DNA from: CALMKX01 sp044869955
Lineage (GTDB): Bacteria > Acidobacteriota > Thermoanaerobaculia > Multivoradales > SZUA-115
Direction: 5' to 3'
DNA length: 64,000 nucleotides
NCBI GenBank assembly: GCA_044869955.1
Contig: JBIOYC010000060.1
Coordinates: 1-64,000, forward strand
The notes beneath the pieces are model-generated. The model saw only the letters and a list, made by a program, of their open reading frames with translations. It did not search any database and was not told the DNA's origin. The first letter of the stretch is position 1; the number at the start of each line of letters is the position of its first letter. Below are positions 44,248 through 53,125 of the stretch, piece by piece. A program made the position numbers and the translations under genes.

Positions 44248-44505
44248 CCTCCGTCGGCGGACGATTTCCTGTGGAAATCACCCCGGGCTTCCTGCGGGTC
44301 GGTTGTGGAAAATCGAGCCTCATCGCGATGAAGACCTCTTTTCCGCAACTCCTCCGCAGCCAGCCCACAGCCGATCCCCGCATTCTGCGGTGTGACGCAA
44401 GTGGTTCGGAAGAAGGAACTTACGGTCGATATCCGCGGGTTCCGCAGCGCCTGTTACTACGACTGCTGTGCTATATTCCCGACGTTTCTTGACGGAGAAG
44501 ACGCC
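44248..44505. promoter_or_regulatory. dnaA-dnaN intergenic region, candidate oriC part
   Basis: Contains TGTGGAAAT (44270-44278), TGTGGAAAA (44304-44312) and TTTTCCGCA (44339-44347), all DnaA-box-like, and the dnaN extended -10 TGC-TATATT (ending 44477). No strongly AT-rich unwinding element is obvious by eye. Together with the boxes upstream of dnaA this is a plausible bipartite origin. Confidence 0.6.
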
Positions 44506-45618
44506 ATGGACGTGCGCATCTCCCGCGCGGATTTCGTAACCGAGCTCGCCCCGATGCAGGGCATCGTCGAACGCAAGACGACCATCCCCGCTCTCGCCCA
44601 CATCCTGCTCACGGCTCGCCAGGAGCGGCTCGGCCTCGCCGCCACCGACCTCGACGTCTCCCTGACCTCTTGGTGTGCCGCCGAGGTGACGCGGGAAGGG
44701 GCCCTCGCCGTCCAGGCGAAGAAGCTGGTCGAGATCGTCCGCGCCGTAGAGGGGGACGAGGTTCGCCTCTCCGAGGACGAGCCGAACAGCCTGACCATCC
44801 GCGCCGGCAAGTCGAGGTTCAAGATCCGCGGTCTGCCGGCAGACGATTTTCCAACCCTCCCGACCGCCGGCGAGGGACCCGTAGCCGAGCTCTCCTACAC
44901 CGCCTTCAAGCGCATGATCGGCAAGGTCCTCTTCGCCGTCTCGGCCGAGGAATCTCGCTTCCAGCTCAATGGCGCCCTGATGAAGATCAAGGAAGGCACC
45001 ATCGAGATGGTCGCCACCGACGGTCACCGTCTGGCCCTGGTCGAGAACTCCGCCGGTGCCGAAGGCGGTCCCCGTCCGGAGGCCGCGGCCGGAGTGCTGG
45101 TGCCGCGCAAGGCCCTCCAGGAGCTCCAGCGCTTCGAGGGGGAGGGGACTCTCGAGTATCGCCATGGCGCCCACCACCTGAGCTTCCGGGTGGGCAAGAG
45201 GGAGCTGGTCTGCCGGATCCTCGAGGGGACCTTCCCGGACTACGAGCGGGTGATCGCCAAGGAGAACGACAACGTCGCGGTGTTCGAGCGGCGGCCCCTG
45301 CTCGACACCATCCGCCGCGTGGCCCTGCTGACCGGGGACCGCGCCCGCACCATCCGCTTCCAGCTCACCACCGGCACGGCGACCGTGTCGGCCGCCAACC
45401 CGGATCTCGGCGAGGCGGTCGAGGAGATCGGCTGCGACTACGAAGGGCCGGAGCTGCGCCTGGGTATGAACCCGGACTACGTGGCAGATTTTCTCGGCGC
45501 AGTCGAGACCGACCGCGTTCGCTTCCAGCTCAAGGACGAGAACACCCAGGCGGTCGGCTTCCCGGTCGAGGGGCCGGATGAGCGCTACCTCTGCGTGATC
45601 ATGCCGATGCGCATCTGA
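44506..45618 (+). CDS. dnaN: DNA polymerase III beta sliding clamp
   Basis: A 370-residue clamp with three repeats of the processivity fold: MDVRISRADFVTELAPMQGIVERKTTIPALAHIL starts as MDVRISRADF, KSRFKIRGLPADDFPTLP, the MVATDGHRLALVE block and the C-terminal YLCVIMPMRI. The ATG at 44506 is the family start; the upstream open frame runs into the putative origin. It dimerises to a ring tethering polymerase. Confidence 0.96.
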   Translation: MDVRISRADFVTELAPMQGIVERKTTIPALAHILLTARQERLGLAATDLDVSLTSWCAAEVTREGALAVQAKKLVEIVRAVEGDEVRLSEDEPNSLTIRAGKSRFKIRGLPADDFPTLPTAGEGPVAELSYTAFKRMIGKVLFAVSAEESRFQLNGALMKIKEGTIEMVATDGHRLALVENSAGAEGGPRPEAAAGVLVPRKALQELQRFEGEGTLEYRHGAHHLSFRVGKRELVCRILEGTFPDYERVIAKENDNVAVFERRPLLDTIRRVALLTGDRARTIRFQLTTGTATVSAANPDLGEAVEEIGCDYEGPELRLGMNPDYVADFLGAVETDRVRFQLKDENTQAVGFPVEGPDERYLCVIMPMRI

Positions 45619-45633
45619 GGCGCATCCCTCGCC

Positions 45634-46692
45634 TTGATCCGCACCCTCGCCGCTCAGAGCTTCCGCAACCTCGCCGCCGGCGAGCACGCGATCGAACCCG
45701 GCGCCACCCTGCTCCTGGGCGGCAACGGCGCCGGCAAGACCAGCTTCCTCGAGGCGATCTACGTCCTCGCCACCACCCGCAGCTTTCGCACCTCGCAGGT
45801 CGCCGACTGCTGCCGTCACGGCGCCACGGCCTGCCGTCTCGTGGCCGAGGTGGAGACCGAAGCCCGGTGCCGGCTGGAGATCCACCTCGGCGAGGTGGGC
45901 CGGGAACGCTTGGTCAACGGCCGCTCGGGCTCCCTCGCCGAGCACCTGGCCGTGTTGCCGGTCGTGGCCTGGACCGCAGCCGACGTCGAGGCTCTGAGCG
46001 GGCCCCCCAAGCTGCGCCGGCGGCTGCTCGACCGAGGAGTGCTCGGGTTGAAGCCCGCCGCCGTCGAGGGATTCGCGCGTTTTCGCCAGGCCCTCGGCGA
46101 GAAGCGAGCCCTGCTGCTCTCCGCGGGGGCCGGCCTCGAGGCCTGGAACCAGATCCTCGCTCGGGAAGCCGCGGAGATCGTTCGCCTGCGTGCCGACTAC
46201 CACCAGCGGCTGGCCGAGGCCTTCCAGGCGCTGGTCTCGGAGCTCGCCTTGCCCCTGCCCGCGGTAGACCTCGCCTACCGTCCGAGCCCTGCCGCGGCGG
46301 TGGAAGGGGAAGCGGCCCTGATGGCAGCCTTCGAGCGGGCCGCGGGAGAGGAGCGGCGGCGGGGAGCTCCCCTGGTGGGGCCGCAACGGGATGAGCTTGC
46401 GATCGCCTTTCGCGGCACCGAGGTCAAGCGCGCTGCATCGGCGGGCGAACGCAAGGCGATCGCCCTGCTGCTCGCGGCGGCCCATGGCCGCGTCCTCACC
46501 GCGGCGGGGCGGATGCCGGTGTACCTGCTCGACGACTTCGATGCCGAGCTCTCGCGGTCTTTGCTGGCCCAGATCTGGCCGGCGTTTCGCGGCGCCATCC
46601 AGCTGCTCGTCACCTCCAACCGGCCGGAGGTCTGGGAGAGTCTCGAGGTTGCCCGGCGCTGGTCCGTGGAGAACGGTTCTATCTACGCCTAA
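45634..46692 (+). CDS. recF: DNA replication and repair protein RecF
   Basis: A 352-residue SMC-like ATPase with Walker A LGGNGAGKTSFLEA, the RNLAAGEHAI start region, a signature-type SAGERKAIALLLAAAH and Walker B PVYLLDDFDAELS. The start is TTG, 15 bp after dnaN. It acts with RecR (35139-35723) in gap repair. Confidence 0.94.
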   Translation: MIRTLAAQSFRNLAAGEHAIEPGATLLLGGNGAGKTSFLEAIYVLATTRSFRTSQVADCCRHGATACRLVAEVETEARCRLEIHLGEVGRERLVNGRSGSLAEHLAVLPVVAWTAADVEALSGPPKLRRRLLDRGVLGLKPAAVEGFARFRQALGEKRALLLSAGAGLEAWNQILAREAAEIVRLRADYHQRLAEAFQALVSELALPLPAVDLAYRPSPAAAVEGEAALMAAFERAAGEERRRGAPLVGPQRDELAIAFRGTEVKRAASAGERKAIALLLAAAHGRVLTAAGRMPVYLLDDFDAELSRSLLAQIWPAFRGAIQLLVTSNRPEVWESLEVARRWSVENGSIYA

Positions 46693-46765
46693 CGTCCTTA
46701 TTTTTCAACAAGAAGAGTGTCCAAAACGGGCAGCCTCGTGATAGGCTTCCCGCTTCCGAGGGCGC

Positions 46766-46796
46766 GGTGGATCCCTGAGGCCGCAAGGCCTCCACC
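46766..46796 (+). other. Possible leader hairpin before gyrB
   Basis: In the 184-bp gap before gyrB, AGGCC-GCAA-GGCCT forms a GNRA-capped stem that can extend with GGTGG/CCACC across a bulge. A TGA-TAGGCT -10-like element precedes it. It may be a regulatory leader or a chance structure. Confidence 0.3.
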
Positions 46797-46876
46797 ACGG
46801 CCCTTTCCCGCCAGGAACCATCGACGCGTTCCCCGAGGAAACCAGCTCGAGCGACCGGAGCGCGAGGAGGCGACGA

Positions 46877-49339
46877 GTGAGCATCGACGACCCGATCGAG
46901 ACCGAGACCGCCAACGGAGGGCTCGGCCCAGCCAGCTCCTACACGGCGGACAGCATCAAGGTCTTGAAGGGCCTGGAGGCGGTCCGCAAGCGGCCCGGGA
47001 TGTACATCGGCGACACCGATGACGCCTCCGGCCTCCACCACATGGTCTTCGAGTTGGTGGACAATGCCATCGACGAGGTCCAGGCCGGCTTCGCCAGCCG
47101 GGTGGACGTGACCATTCACACCGACAACACGGTGACCGTGGAAGACGACGGGCGCGGCATCCCGGTCGACCTGCACAAAGGCGAGGGTCGCTCGGCCGCC
47201 GAGGTCATCATGACCGAGCTGCACTCGGGCGGTAAGTTCGACAAGAACTCCTACAAGGTCTCGGGCGGTCTGCACGGTGTCGGCGTCTCGGTGGTGAACG
47301 CGCTCTCTGAGACCCTCGAGCTCGAGATCAAGCGCGACGGCCAGGTCTGGTACCAGGTCTACCATCGTGGCGCGCCCGAATCGCCGATCGCACCGATCGG
47401 CTCGACGGGAAAGAGTGGCACTCGCGTTCGTTTCGCACCCGATGATCAGATCTTCTCCGTCCTCGAGTTCCAGTACGACATCCTGGCCCAACGGCTGCGC
47501 GAGCTGTCGTTCCTGAATCGCGGGGTCCAGATCAGCCTCACCGACGAACGCACCGACAAGCACGCCGAGTTCGCCTACAGCGGCGGCATCAGCAGCTTCG
47601 TCGAGCACCTCAACCGCAACAAGGTGCCGAATCACCCGGAGCCGATCTTCCTCCAGGAAAAACGCGACGACGGGACGGGCGAGGAGAGAGTGGAGATCGC
47701 CCTGCAGTGGAACGAGGGTTACCAGGAGCTGATCTACTGCTTCACCAACACCATCAACAACCGCGACGGCGGCGCTCATCTATCAGGTTTCAAGGCGGCC
47801 CTCACGCGCACCATCAACGCCTACGCCGAAGCGAGCGGCCTGGCCAAGGTGCTCAAGGAGAACCTGACCGGCGAAGACGTACGGGAGGGCTTGACCGCGA
47901 TCGTCTCGGTGAAGATCAAAGACCCGAAGTTCTCCAGCCAGACCAAGGACAAGCTGGTCTCCTCGGAAGTCAAGGGTTGGGTCGAGCAAGTGGTCAACGA
48001 GCAGCTCGCCAACTACCTCGAGGAAAACCCCAAGGTCGCACGCAAGATCGTGGAGAAAGCGGTCGAGGCCGCGCGGGGCAGAGAAGCGGCGCGTAAGGCT
48101 CGCGAGCTGACCCGCCGCAAGGGTGCCCTCGACGCCGCCAACCTCCCGGGCAAGCTCGCCGATTGCTCGGAGCGCAACCCGGCAGGAGCCGAGCTCTTCC
48201 TGGTCGAGGGTGAGTCCGCCGGCGGCTCCGCGAAGCAGGGAAGGGACCGCCGCTTCCAGGCCGTGCTACCGCTCAAAGGCAAGATCCTGAACGTCGAGAA
48301 GGCGCGCTTCGACAAGATGCTCTCCTCCGAGGAGATCCGCATCCTGATCACCGCGCTCGGCACCGGCATCGGCCACGACGACTTCGACGTCGAGCGCCTG
48401 CGCTACCACCGATTGATCATCATGTGCGACGCCGACATCGACGGCTCGCACATCCGCACGCTGATCCTCACCTTCTTCTACCGGCAGATGCAGGAGATCA
48501 TCCGTCGCGGCCACCTCTACATCGCCCAGCCACCGCTCTATCGCGTCAGCCAGGGCAAGAGCCACACCTATTTGAAGGACGACCGCGAGTATCAACGCTT
48601 TCTGCTTTCCCGCATCCAGGGCAACGCGATCCTCACCGAGACCGGCGACGGCGATGGCCAGCGGGAGCACAGCGGTGCCGAATTGGTCTCGTTGATCGAG
48701 AAGGTCGAAGCATTGCGCGCTAACCTCGAGCGACTCGGCACCCGCGGCTACCCGAGCGCGGCGATCAAGATCGCCCTCGGGGCGGGCTTACGGGACAAGA
48801 GCGGCCTGCTCGACGAAGGGATGCTCTCGCGGCTGGCCGCCGGGCTCGAGCAGGCGGGATTCCTCGCCGTGGCCCTCGGCCGCGACGAGGAGCACGGCAC
48901 GGGGATGATCGATTTCATCGCCCGTCGTGACGGGGTCGAGAGGCCGGTTCGCATCGATTGGGCGCTGGTGACCAGCGCCGAGTACCGCGCCATGGTGGCC
49001 AACACGGCGGGCCGTGAGGCCTGGCTCGCCCAGGGCATCCGCCTGACTCGCGACGGCGAGGTCAGCGAGCACCGCGACGTCGAGGAAGCGCTCGAGACGC
49101 TCTATTCCGGCGCCAAGAAAGGTCTCGCGATCCAGCGCTACAAGGGCCTGGGCGAGATGAACCCCGAGCAGCTGTGGGAAACGACCTTGGATCCCACCAA
49201 GCGCCGCCTGCTGCAAGTCAAAATCGAAGACGCCTACACCGCTGACGAGATCTTCTCCACCCTGATGGGGGACCAGGTCGAGCCCCGGCGGGAATTCATC
49301 GAAAGAAACGCCCTCGAGGTGCAGAACCTCGACGTCTGA
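46877..49339 (+). CDS. gyrB: DNA gyrase subunit B
   Basis: An 820-residue GyrB. The GHKL ATPase domain has ELVDNAIDEV, EDDGRGIPV and SGGLHGVGVSVVNAL, and the Toprim domain has LVEGESAGGSAKQGRDR and DADIDGSHI. Between the Toprim halves there is an insertion of about 170 residues as in Gram-negative GyrB, then the QRYKGLGEMNPEQLWET tail. The GTG start has GAGGAGG upstream. Confidence 0.96.
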   Translation: MSIDDPIETETANGGLGPASSYTADSIKVLKGLEAVRKRPGMYIGDTDDASGLHHMVFELVDNAIDEVQAGFASRVDVTIHTDNTVTVEDDGRGIPVDLHKGEGRSAAEVIMTELHSGGKFDKNSYKVSGGLHGVGVSVVNALSETLELEIKRDGQVWYQVYHRGAPESPIAPIGSTGKSGTRVRFAPDDQIFSVLEFQYDILAQRLRELSFLNRGVQISLTDERTDKHAEFAYSGGISSFVEHLNRNKVPNHPEPIFLQEKRDDGTGEERVEIALQWNEGYQELIYCFTNTINNRDGGAHLSGFKAALTRTINAYAEASGLAKVLKENLTGEDVREGLTAIVSVKIKDPKFSSQTKDKLVSSEVKGWVEQVVNEQLANYLEENPKVARKIVEKAVEAARGREAARKARELTRRKGALDAANLPGKLADCSERNPAGAELFLVEGESAGGSAKQGRDRRFQAVLPLKGKILNVEKARFDKMLSSEEIRILITALGTGIGHDDFDVERLRYHRLIIMCDADIDGSHIRTLILTFFYRQMQEIIRRGHLYIAQPPLYRVSQGKSHTYLKDDREYQRFLLSRIQGNAILTETGDGDGQREHSGAELVSLIEKVEALRANLERLGTRGYPSAAIKIALGAGLRDKSGLLDEGMLSRLAAGLEQAGFLAVALGRDEEHGTGMIDFIARRDGVERPVRIDWALVTSAEYRAMVANTAGREAWLAQGIRLTRDGEVSEHRDVEEALETLYSGAKKGLAIQRYKGLGEMNPEQLWETTLDPTKRRLLQVKIEDAYTADEIFSTLMGDQVEPRREFIERNALEVQNLDV

Positions 49340-49349
49340 GCCCCCCAAG

Positions 49350-51878
49350 ATGAGCGAGAACGAAAACCAGCCGATGGAGCGGCCGATCCCCGTCGACATC
49401 GAAGACGAGATGCGGCGCAGCTACATCGATTACGCCATGAGCGTGATCATCGGCCGCGCCCTGCCCGACGTGCGGGACGGCCTCAAGCCCGTGCACCGCC
49501 GCGTGCTCTTCGGCATGTGGGAGACCGGCAACACCTCCAACCGTCCTTACAAAAAGTCGGCCCGCATCGTCGGCGACGTCATGGGTAAGTACCACCCTCA
49601 CGGCGACGCCGCCATCTACGACACCGTGGTGCGCCTGGCCCAGGACTTCACCATGCGCTACCAGATGGTGGACGGCCAGGGCAACTTCGGCTCCTTGGAC
49701 GGCGACAATCCGGCGGCCATGCGCTACACCGAGGTGAGGCTCACCCGCCTCGCCGAGGAGATGCTCAAGGAGGACCTCGAGAAGGACACCGTCGAGTGGG
49801 TGCCCAACTACGACGGTTCTCTGACCGAGCCCACCGTGCTGCCGGCGCGGGTGCCGAACTTGCTGGTGAACGGTTCTTCCGGCATCGCCGTCGGCATGGC
49901 GACCAACATTCCGCCGCACAACCTCTGCGAGGTGGTCGACGCGCTGATCCTCACCCTGGAGGATCCGGAGGTCCCCCTCGAACGCTTGATGACGGTTCTG
50001 CCCGGCCCGGACTTTCCCACCGCCGGCTTCATCCACGGCCGTGACGGCATCCGCTCGGCCTATGCCACCGGCCGCGGCATGATCCAGCTGCGCGCCAGGG
50101 CCGTGATCGAGGAGAAGGGAGAACGGCAGGCGATCGTCGTCAACGAGATCCCCTACCAGGTCAACAAGGCCCGACTGCTCGAGCGCATGGGCGAGCTGAT
50201 CCGGGAGAAGAAGATCGACGGCATCACGGACCTGCGTGACGAGTCGGATCGCGAAGGCATCCGCATCGTCCTCGACGTGCGCCGCGGCGAGGTCGGCGAG
50301 GTGATCCTCAATCAGCTCTACAAGCTGACCCAGATGCAGGTCACCTTCGGCATCATCCTGCTCGCCATCGTCGACAACCGCCCGCGGGTGCTGACGCTGC
50401 CCGAGCTGCTCCGCCACTTCCTCGACCACCGCAAGATGGTGGTGGTGCGGCGCACCCGCTTCGATCTCAAGAAGGCCGAGGAGCGGGCGCACATCCTCGA
50501 GGGTCTGTTGAAGGCGCTCGATCACCTCGACGAGGTGATCGCCACCATCCGCGGCAGCCACACGCCCGACGACGCCCGCACCAACCTGATCGCACGCTTC
50601 GAGTTCTCCGACGCCCAGGCGCGGGCGATTCTCGACATGCGCCTGCAGCGGCTCACCGGCCTCGAGCGGGAAAAGCTGGTCGAGGAGTACGCCGAGGTCC
50701 AGGCGACCATCGAGCGCCTGCGGGCGATCCTCGCCTCGGACGCCCTGGTCGCCCTCGAGATCAAGCAGGAGCTGCTCGAGATCAGGGAGACCTACGGCGA
50801 CCGACGCCGCACCGAGATCATCGCCGCCACCTACGACATCTCGATCGAGGACATGATCGCCGACGAGCCGATGGTGATCACGGTCACCCGCTCCGGCTAC
50901 GTCAAGCGCTCGCCCCTGTCGCTCTACCGGGCCCAGCGCCGGGGCGGCAAGGGCCGCATGGGCATGGCGACCAAGGAGGAGGACGCTGTCGAGCACCTCT
51001 ACGTGGCCACCGCCCACTCCTACATCCTGGTCTTCACCCAGAGCGGTCGGGCCTACTGGCTCAAGGTGCACGCCATCCCCGAGCTGGGGCCGGCGGCCCG
51101 CGGCAAGGCGATCGTCAACTTGCTCGAGCTCTCGGAGGAGGAGCGCTTCGCCACCACGGTGGCGGTCCGTGACTTCCCCGAGGACCGCTTCCTGATCTTC
51201 GTCACCGAGAACGGCACGATCAAGAAGACCAGCCTCGCCGCCTTCGCCCGCCCGCAATCCCGCGGCATCATCGCGGTCAACGTCAACGAGGGGGACCGGC
51301 TGCTGGCGGTCAAGGTCGCGGAGAAGGGCAGTGAGATCTTCATCGCCACCGCCAAGGGCTATGCCATCCGGTTTCGCGAATCGGACGTGCGCGCGATGGG
51401 TCGCGCCGCCACCGGCGTGCGCGGCCTCTCCCTGCGCAAGGGAGACCGGCTGGTGGGTATGGAGGTGCTCGGTGGCGAGGGCGACATCCTCTCGGTCACG
51501 GAGAACGGCTATGGCAAGCGCTCGGCGGTCGAGGAGTACCGCCTCCAGGGCCGCGGTGGCCTCGGCATCATCAACTTCGCGGTGAACAACAAGACCGGCG
51601 AGGTCGTGGGCATCAGGCAGGTCACCCCCGGGATGGGGGTGATGCTGATCACCCAGGAAGGCATGATCATCCGCACCATCGTCGACGACAGCTCGTTCCG
51701 GGTCATCGGTCGCGCCACCCAGGGCGTCAAGGTCATGGATCTCGAAGGCGGCGACCGCCTGGTCGCCCTGGCGACCATCGCAGAGGACGAGGCAGCGCCG
51801 GACGACGAGACCGCGGCCGAAGGAACCGAGGACCTGGCAGCCGGCGAGCCGGCCGAACCCGAGGAACCGGTGCACTGA
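49350..51878 (+). CDS. gyrA: DNA gyrase subunit A
   Basis: An 842-residue GyrA with the breakage-reunion domain (catalytic Tyr126 in AAMRYTEVRL), the quinolone region HPHGDAAIYDT, a coiled-coil, and a C-terminal beta-pinwheel holding the GyrA box QRRGGKG. The tail is acidic (EDEAAPDDETAAEGTEDL). It lies 10 bp after gyrB. The residue equivalent to E. coli Ser83 is Ala87. Confidence 0.96.
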   Translation: MSENENQPMERPIPVDIEDEMRRSYIDYAMSVIIGRALPDVRDGLKPVHRRVLFGMWETGNTSNRPYKKSARIVGDVMGKYHPHGDAAIYDTVVRLAQDFTMRYQMVDGQGNFGSLDGDNPAAMRYTEVRLTRLAEEMLKEDLEKDTVEWVPNYDGSLTEPTVLPARVPNLLVNGSSGIAVGMATNIPPHNLCEVVDALILTLEDPEVPLERLMTVLPGPDFPTAGFIHGRDGIRSAYATGRGMIQLRARAVIEEKGERQAIVVNEIPYQVNKARLLERMGELIREKKIDGITDLRDESDREGIRIVLDVRRGEVGEVILNQLYKLTQMQVTFGIILLAIVDNRPRVLTLPELLRHFLDHRKMVVVRRTRFDLKKAEERAHILEGLLKALDHLDEVIATIRGSHTPDDARTNLIARFEFSDAQARAILDMRLQRLTGLEREKLVEEYAEVQATIERLRAILASDALVALEIKQELLEIRETYGDRRRTEIIAATYDISIEDMIADEPMVITVTRSGYVKRSPLSLYRAQRRGGKGRMGMATKEEDAVEHLYVATAHSYILVFTQSGRAYWLKVHAIPELGPAARGKAIVNLLELSEEERFATTVAVRDFPEDRFLIFVTENGTIKKTSLAAFARPQSRGIIAVNVNEGDRLLAVKVAEKGSEIFIATAKGYAIRFRESDVRAMGRAATGVRGLSLRKGDRLVGMEVLGGEGDILSVTENGYGKRSAVEEYRLQGRGGLGIINFAVNNKTGEVVGIRQVTPGMGVMLITQEGMIIRTIVDDSSFRVIGRATQGVKVMDLEGGDRLVALATIAEDEAAPDDETAAEGTEDLAAGEPAEPEEPVH

Positions 51879-51897
51879 GCGAGCTCAAGGAGAAACC

Positions 51898-52560
51898 ATG
51901 GACTTCTTCATCGATACCGCAGACATCCGGGAGATCGAGACCGGCCTCGAGTGGGGCATGGTCGACGGCGTCACCACCAACCCCAGCCTAATCGCCAAGC
52001 AGGGCCGGCCCTACCTCGGCACCGTGCGCGAGATCGCCCAGCTGGTCGGCCCGGAGCGCCCGGTCTCGGGCGAGGTCCTCGCTACCGACTACGCCACCAT
52101 CCTCGACGAGGGCCACAAGCTCGCGGGGCTCGCGCCGAACGTCGTGGTCAAGGTGCCCCTTACGCCCGCGGGCCTGCGCGCCGCCCACACCTTCGCCGAA
52201 GAGGGAATCCGCACCAACGTCACGCTCTGCTTCTCGGCCAACCAGGCCCTGCTGGCGGCCAAGGCCGGCGCCACCTACATCTCGCCCTTCGTCGGTCGGC
52301 TCGACGACGTGGGCGAGGACGGCATGGAGCTGATCGACCAGATCGTGGTGATCTACGGCAACTACGGCTTCGACACCAAGGTGCTGGTGGCCTCCGTGCG
52401 CAACCCGGTGCACTTGACCCGCGCAGCGCTGGCCGGTGCCCACGTGGCGACCCTGCCCTTCGCGGTGATCGGGCAGCTCTACCGCCACCCCCTGACCGAC
52501 GTCGGCCTCGAGCGCTTCCTCGCCGACTGGGCCAAGACCGGTCGGAGCTTCGACGATTAG
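51898..52560 (+). CDS. Transaldolase / fructose-6-phosphate aldolase (small TalC-Fsa type)
   Basis: A 220-residue class I aldolase with MDFFIDTADIREIETG, GVTTNPSLIAK, the Schiff-base Lys85 in VVVKVPLTPAG and NVTLCFSANQALLAAKAGATYISPFVGRLDD (N-terminal part NVTLCFSANQ). The short form includes both transaldolases and F6P aldolases, which cannot be separated by eye. It supports the pentose-phosphate pathway and fits the carbon-metabolism genes downstream. Confidence 0.9.
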   Translation: MDFFIDTADIREIETGLEWGMVDGVTTNPSLIAKQGRPYLGTVREIAQLVGPERPVSGEVLATDYATILDEGHKLAGLAPNVVVKVPLTPAGLRAAHTFAEEGIRTNVTLCFSANQALLAAKAGATYISPFVGRLDDVGEDGMELIDQIVVIYGNYGFDTKVLVASVRNPVHLTRAALAGAHVATLPFAVIGQLYRHPLTDVGLERFLADWAKTGRSFDD

Positions 52561-52591
52561 CCGACGCGCCCGTCCCCCACGTCTGGTTCAG

Positions 52592-53125
52592 GTGGCGTGG
52601 CTGTTCTACCTGGGCCTCGCGATCGCGGGGGGCATCTGGCTCTCGATCCGCCACGGCGACTTCCCCCTGGGCGCGATCGCCCCCGCCAGCTGGTGGCTCG
52701 AGCTGCCTCTGGGCCTCGCCGCCGGCGGCGTGCTGCTCGCGGCCTGGGAGGGCATGCGCCGCTTCCTCGCCACAGCCGCCGAGCTCGAGGAGCACCTGGC
52801 CGAGGTGATGTCCGGCCTCTCCCGCGGCGACACGCTGGTCCTGGGCATCGTCTCCGGCTTCGCCGAGGAGCTGTTCTTTCGCGGCGCCGTGCAGGAGAGC
52901 CTCGGCCTGGCCGTGGGCACCGCGCTCTTCGCCCTGCTCCACCCCGGACCGGGCCGCTCCTTCCTGCTCTGGATGGCCTTCGCCGCCGCCGCCGGGCTGC
53001 TGCTGGGTGGGCTGGTGCTCTGGCGCGGCAGCCTGCTGGCGGCCATGGTGGCGCACGCGACCGTGAACGTGATCAACCTGGGGCGACTGGCGCAGCGGGG
53101 GCAGGCGACGGCGGAGTCGTCGTGA
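52592..53125 (+). CDS. CPBP-family intramembrane metalloprotease
   Basis: A 177-residue membrane protein with CPBP/Abi motifs: AEELFFRG (Glu92, Glu93, Arg97), an H in ALLHPGPG and HATVN near the C terminus, set in four or more hydrophobic helices. It likely cleaves membrane substrates; function unknown. The start is GTG. It ends inside the convergent GH13 gene (53-bp overlap). Confidence 0.85.
   Translation: MAWLFYLGLAIAGGIWLSIRHGDFPLGAIAPASWWLELPLGLAAGGVLLAAWEGMRRFLATAAELEEHLAEVMSGLSRGDTLVLGIVSGFAEELFFRGAVQESLGLAVGTALFALLHPGPGRSFLLWMAFAAAAGLLLGGLVLWRGSLLAAMVAHATVNVINLGRLAQRGQATAESS

Noticed and set aside
49296..51875. 859-codon ORF antisense to gyrA
   Set aside because: Mirror frame of a GC-rich gene; its translation is His/Asp/Val-rich low complexity with no known domain, while gyrA is certain.
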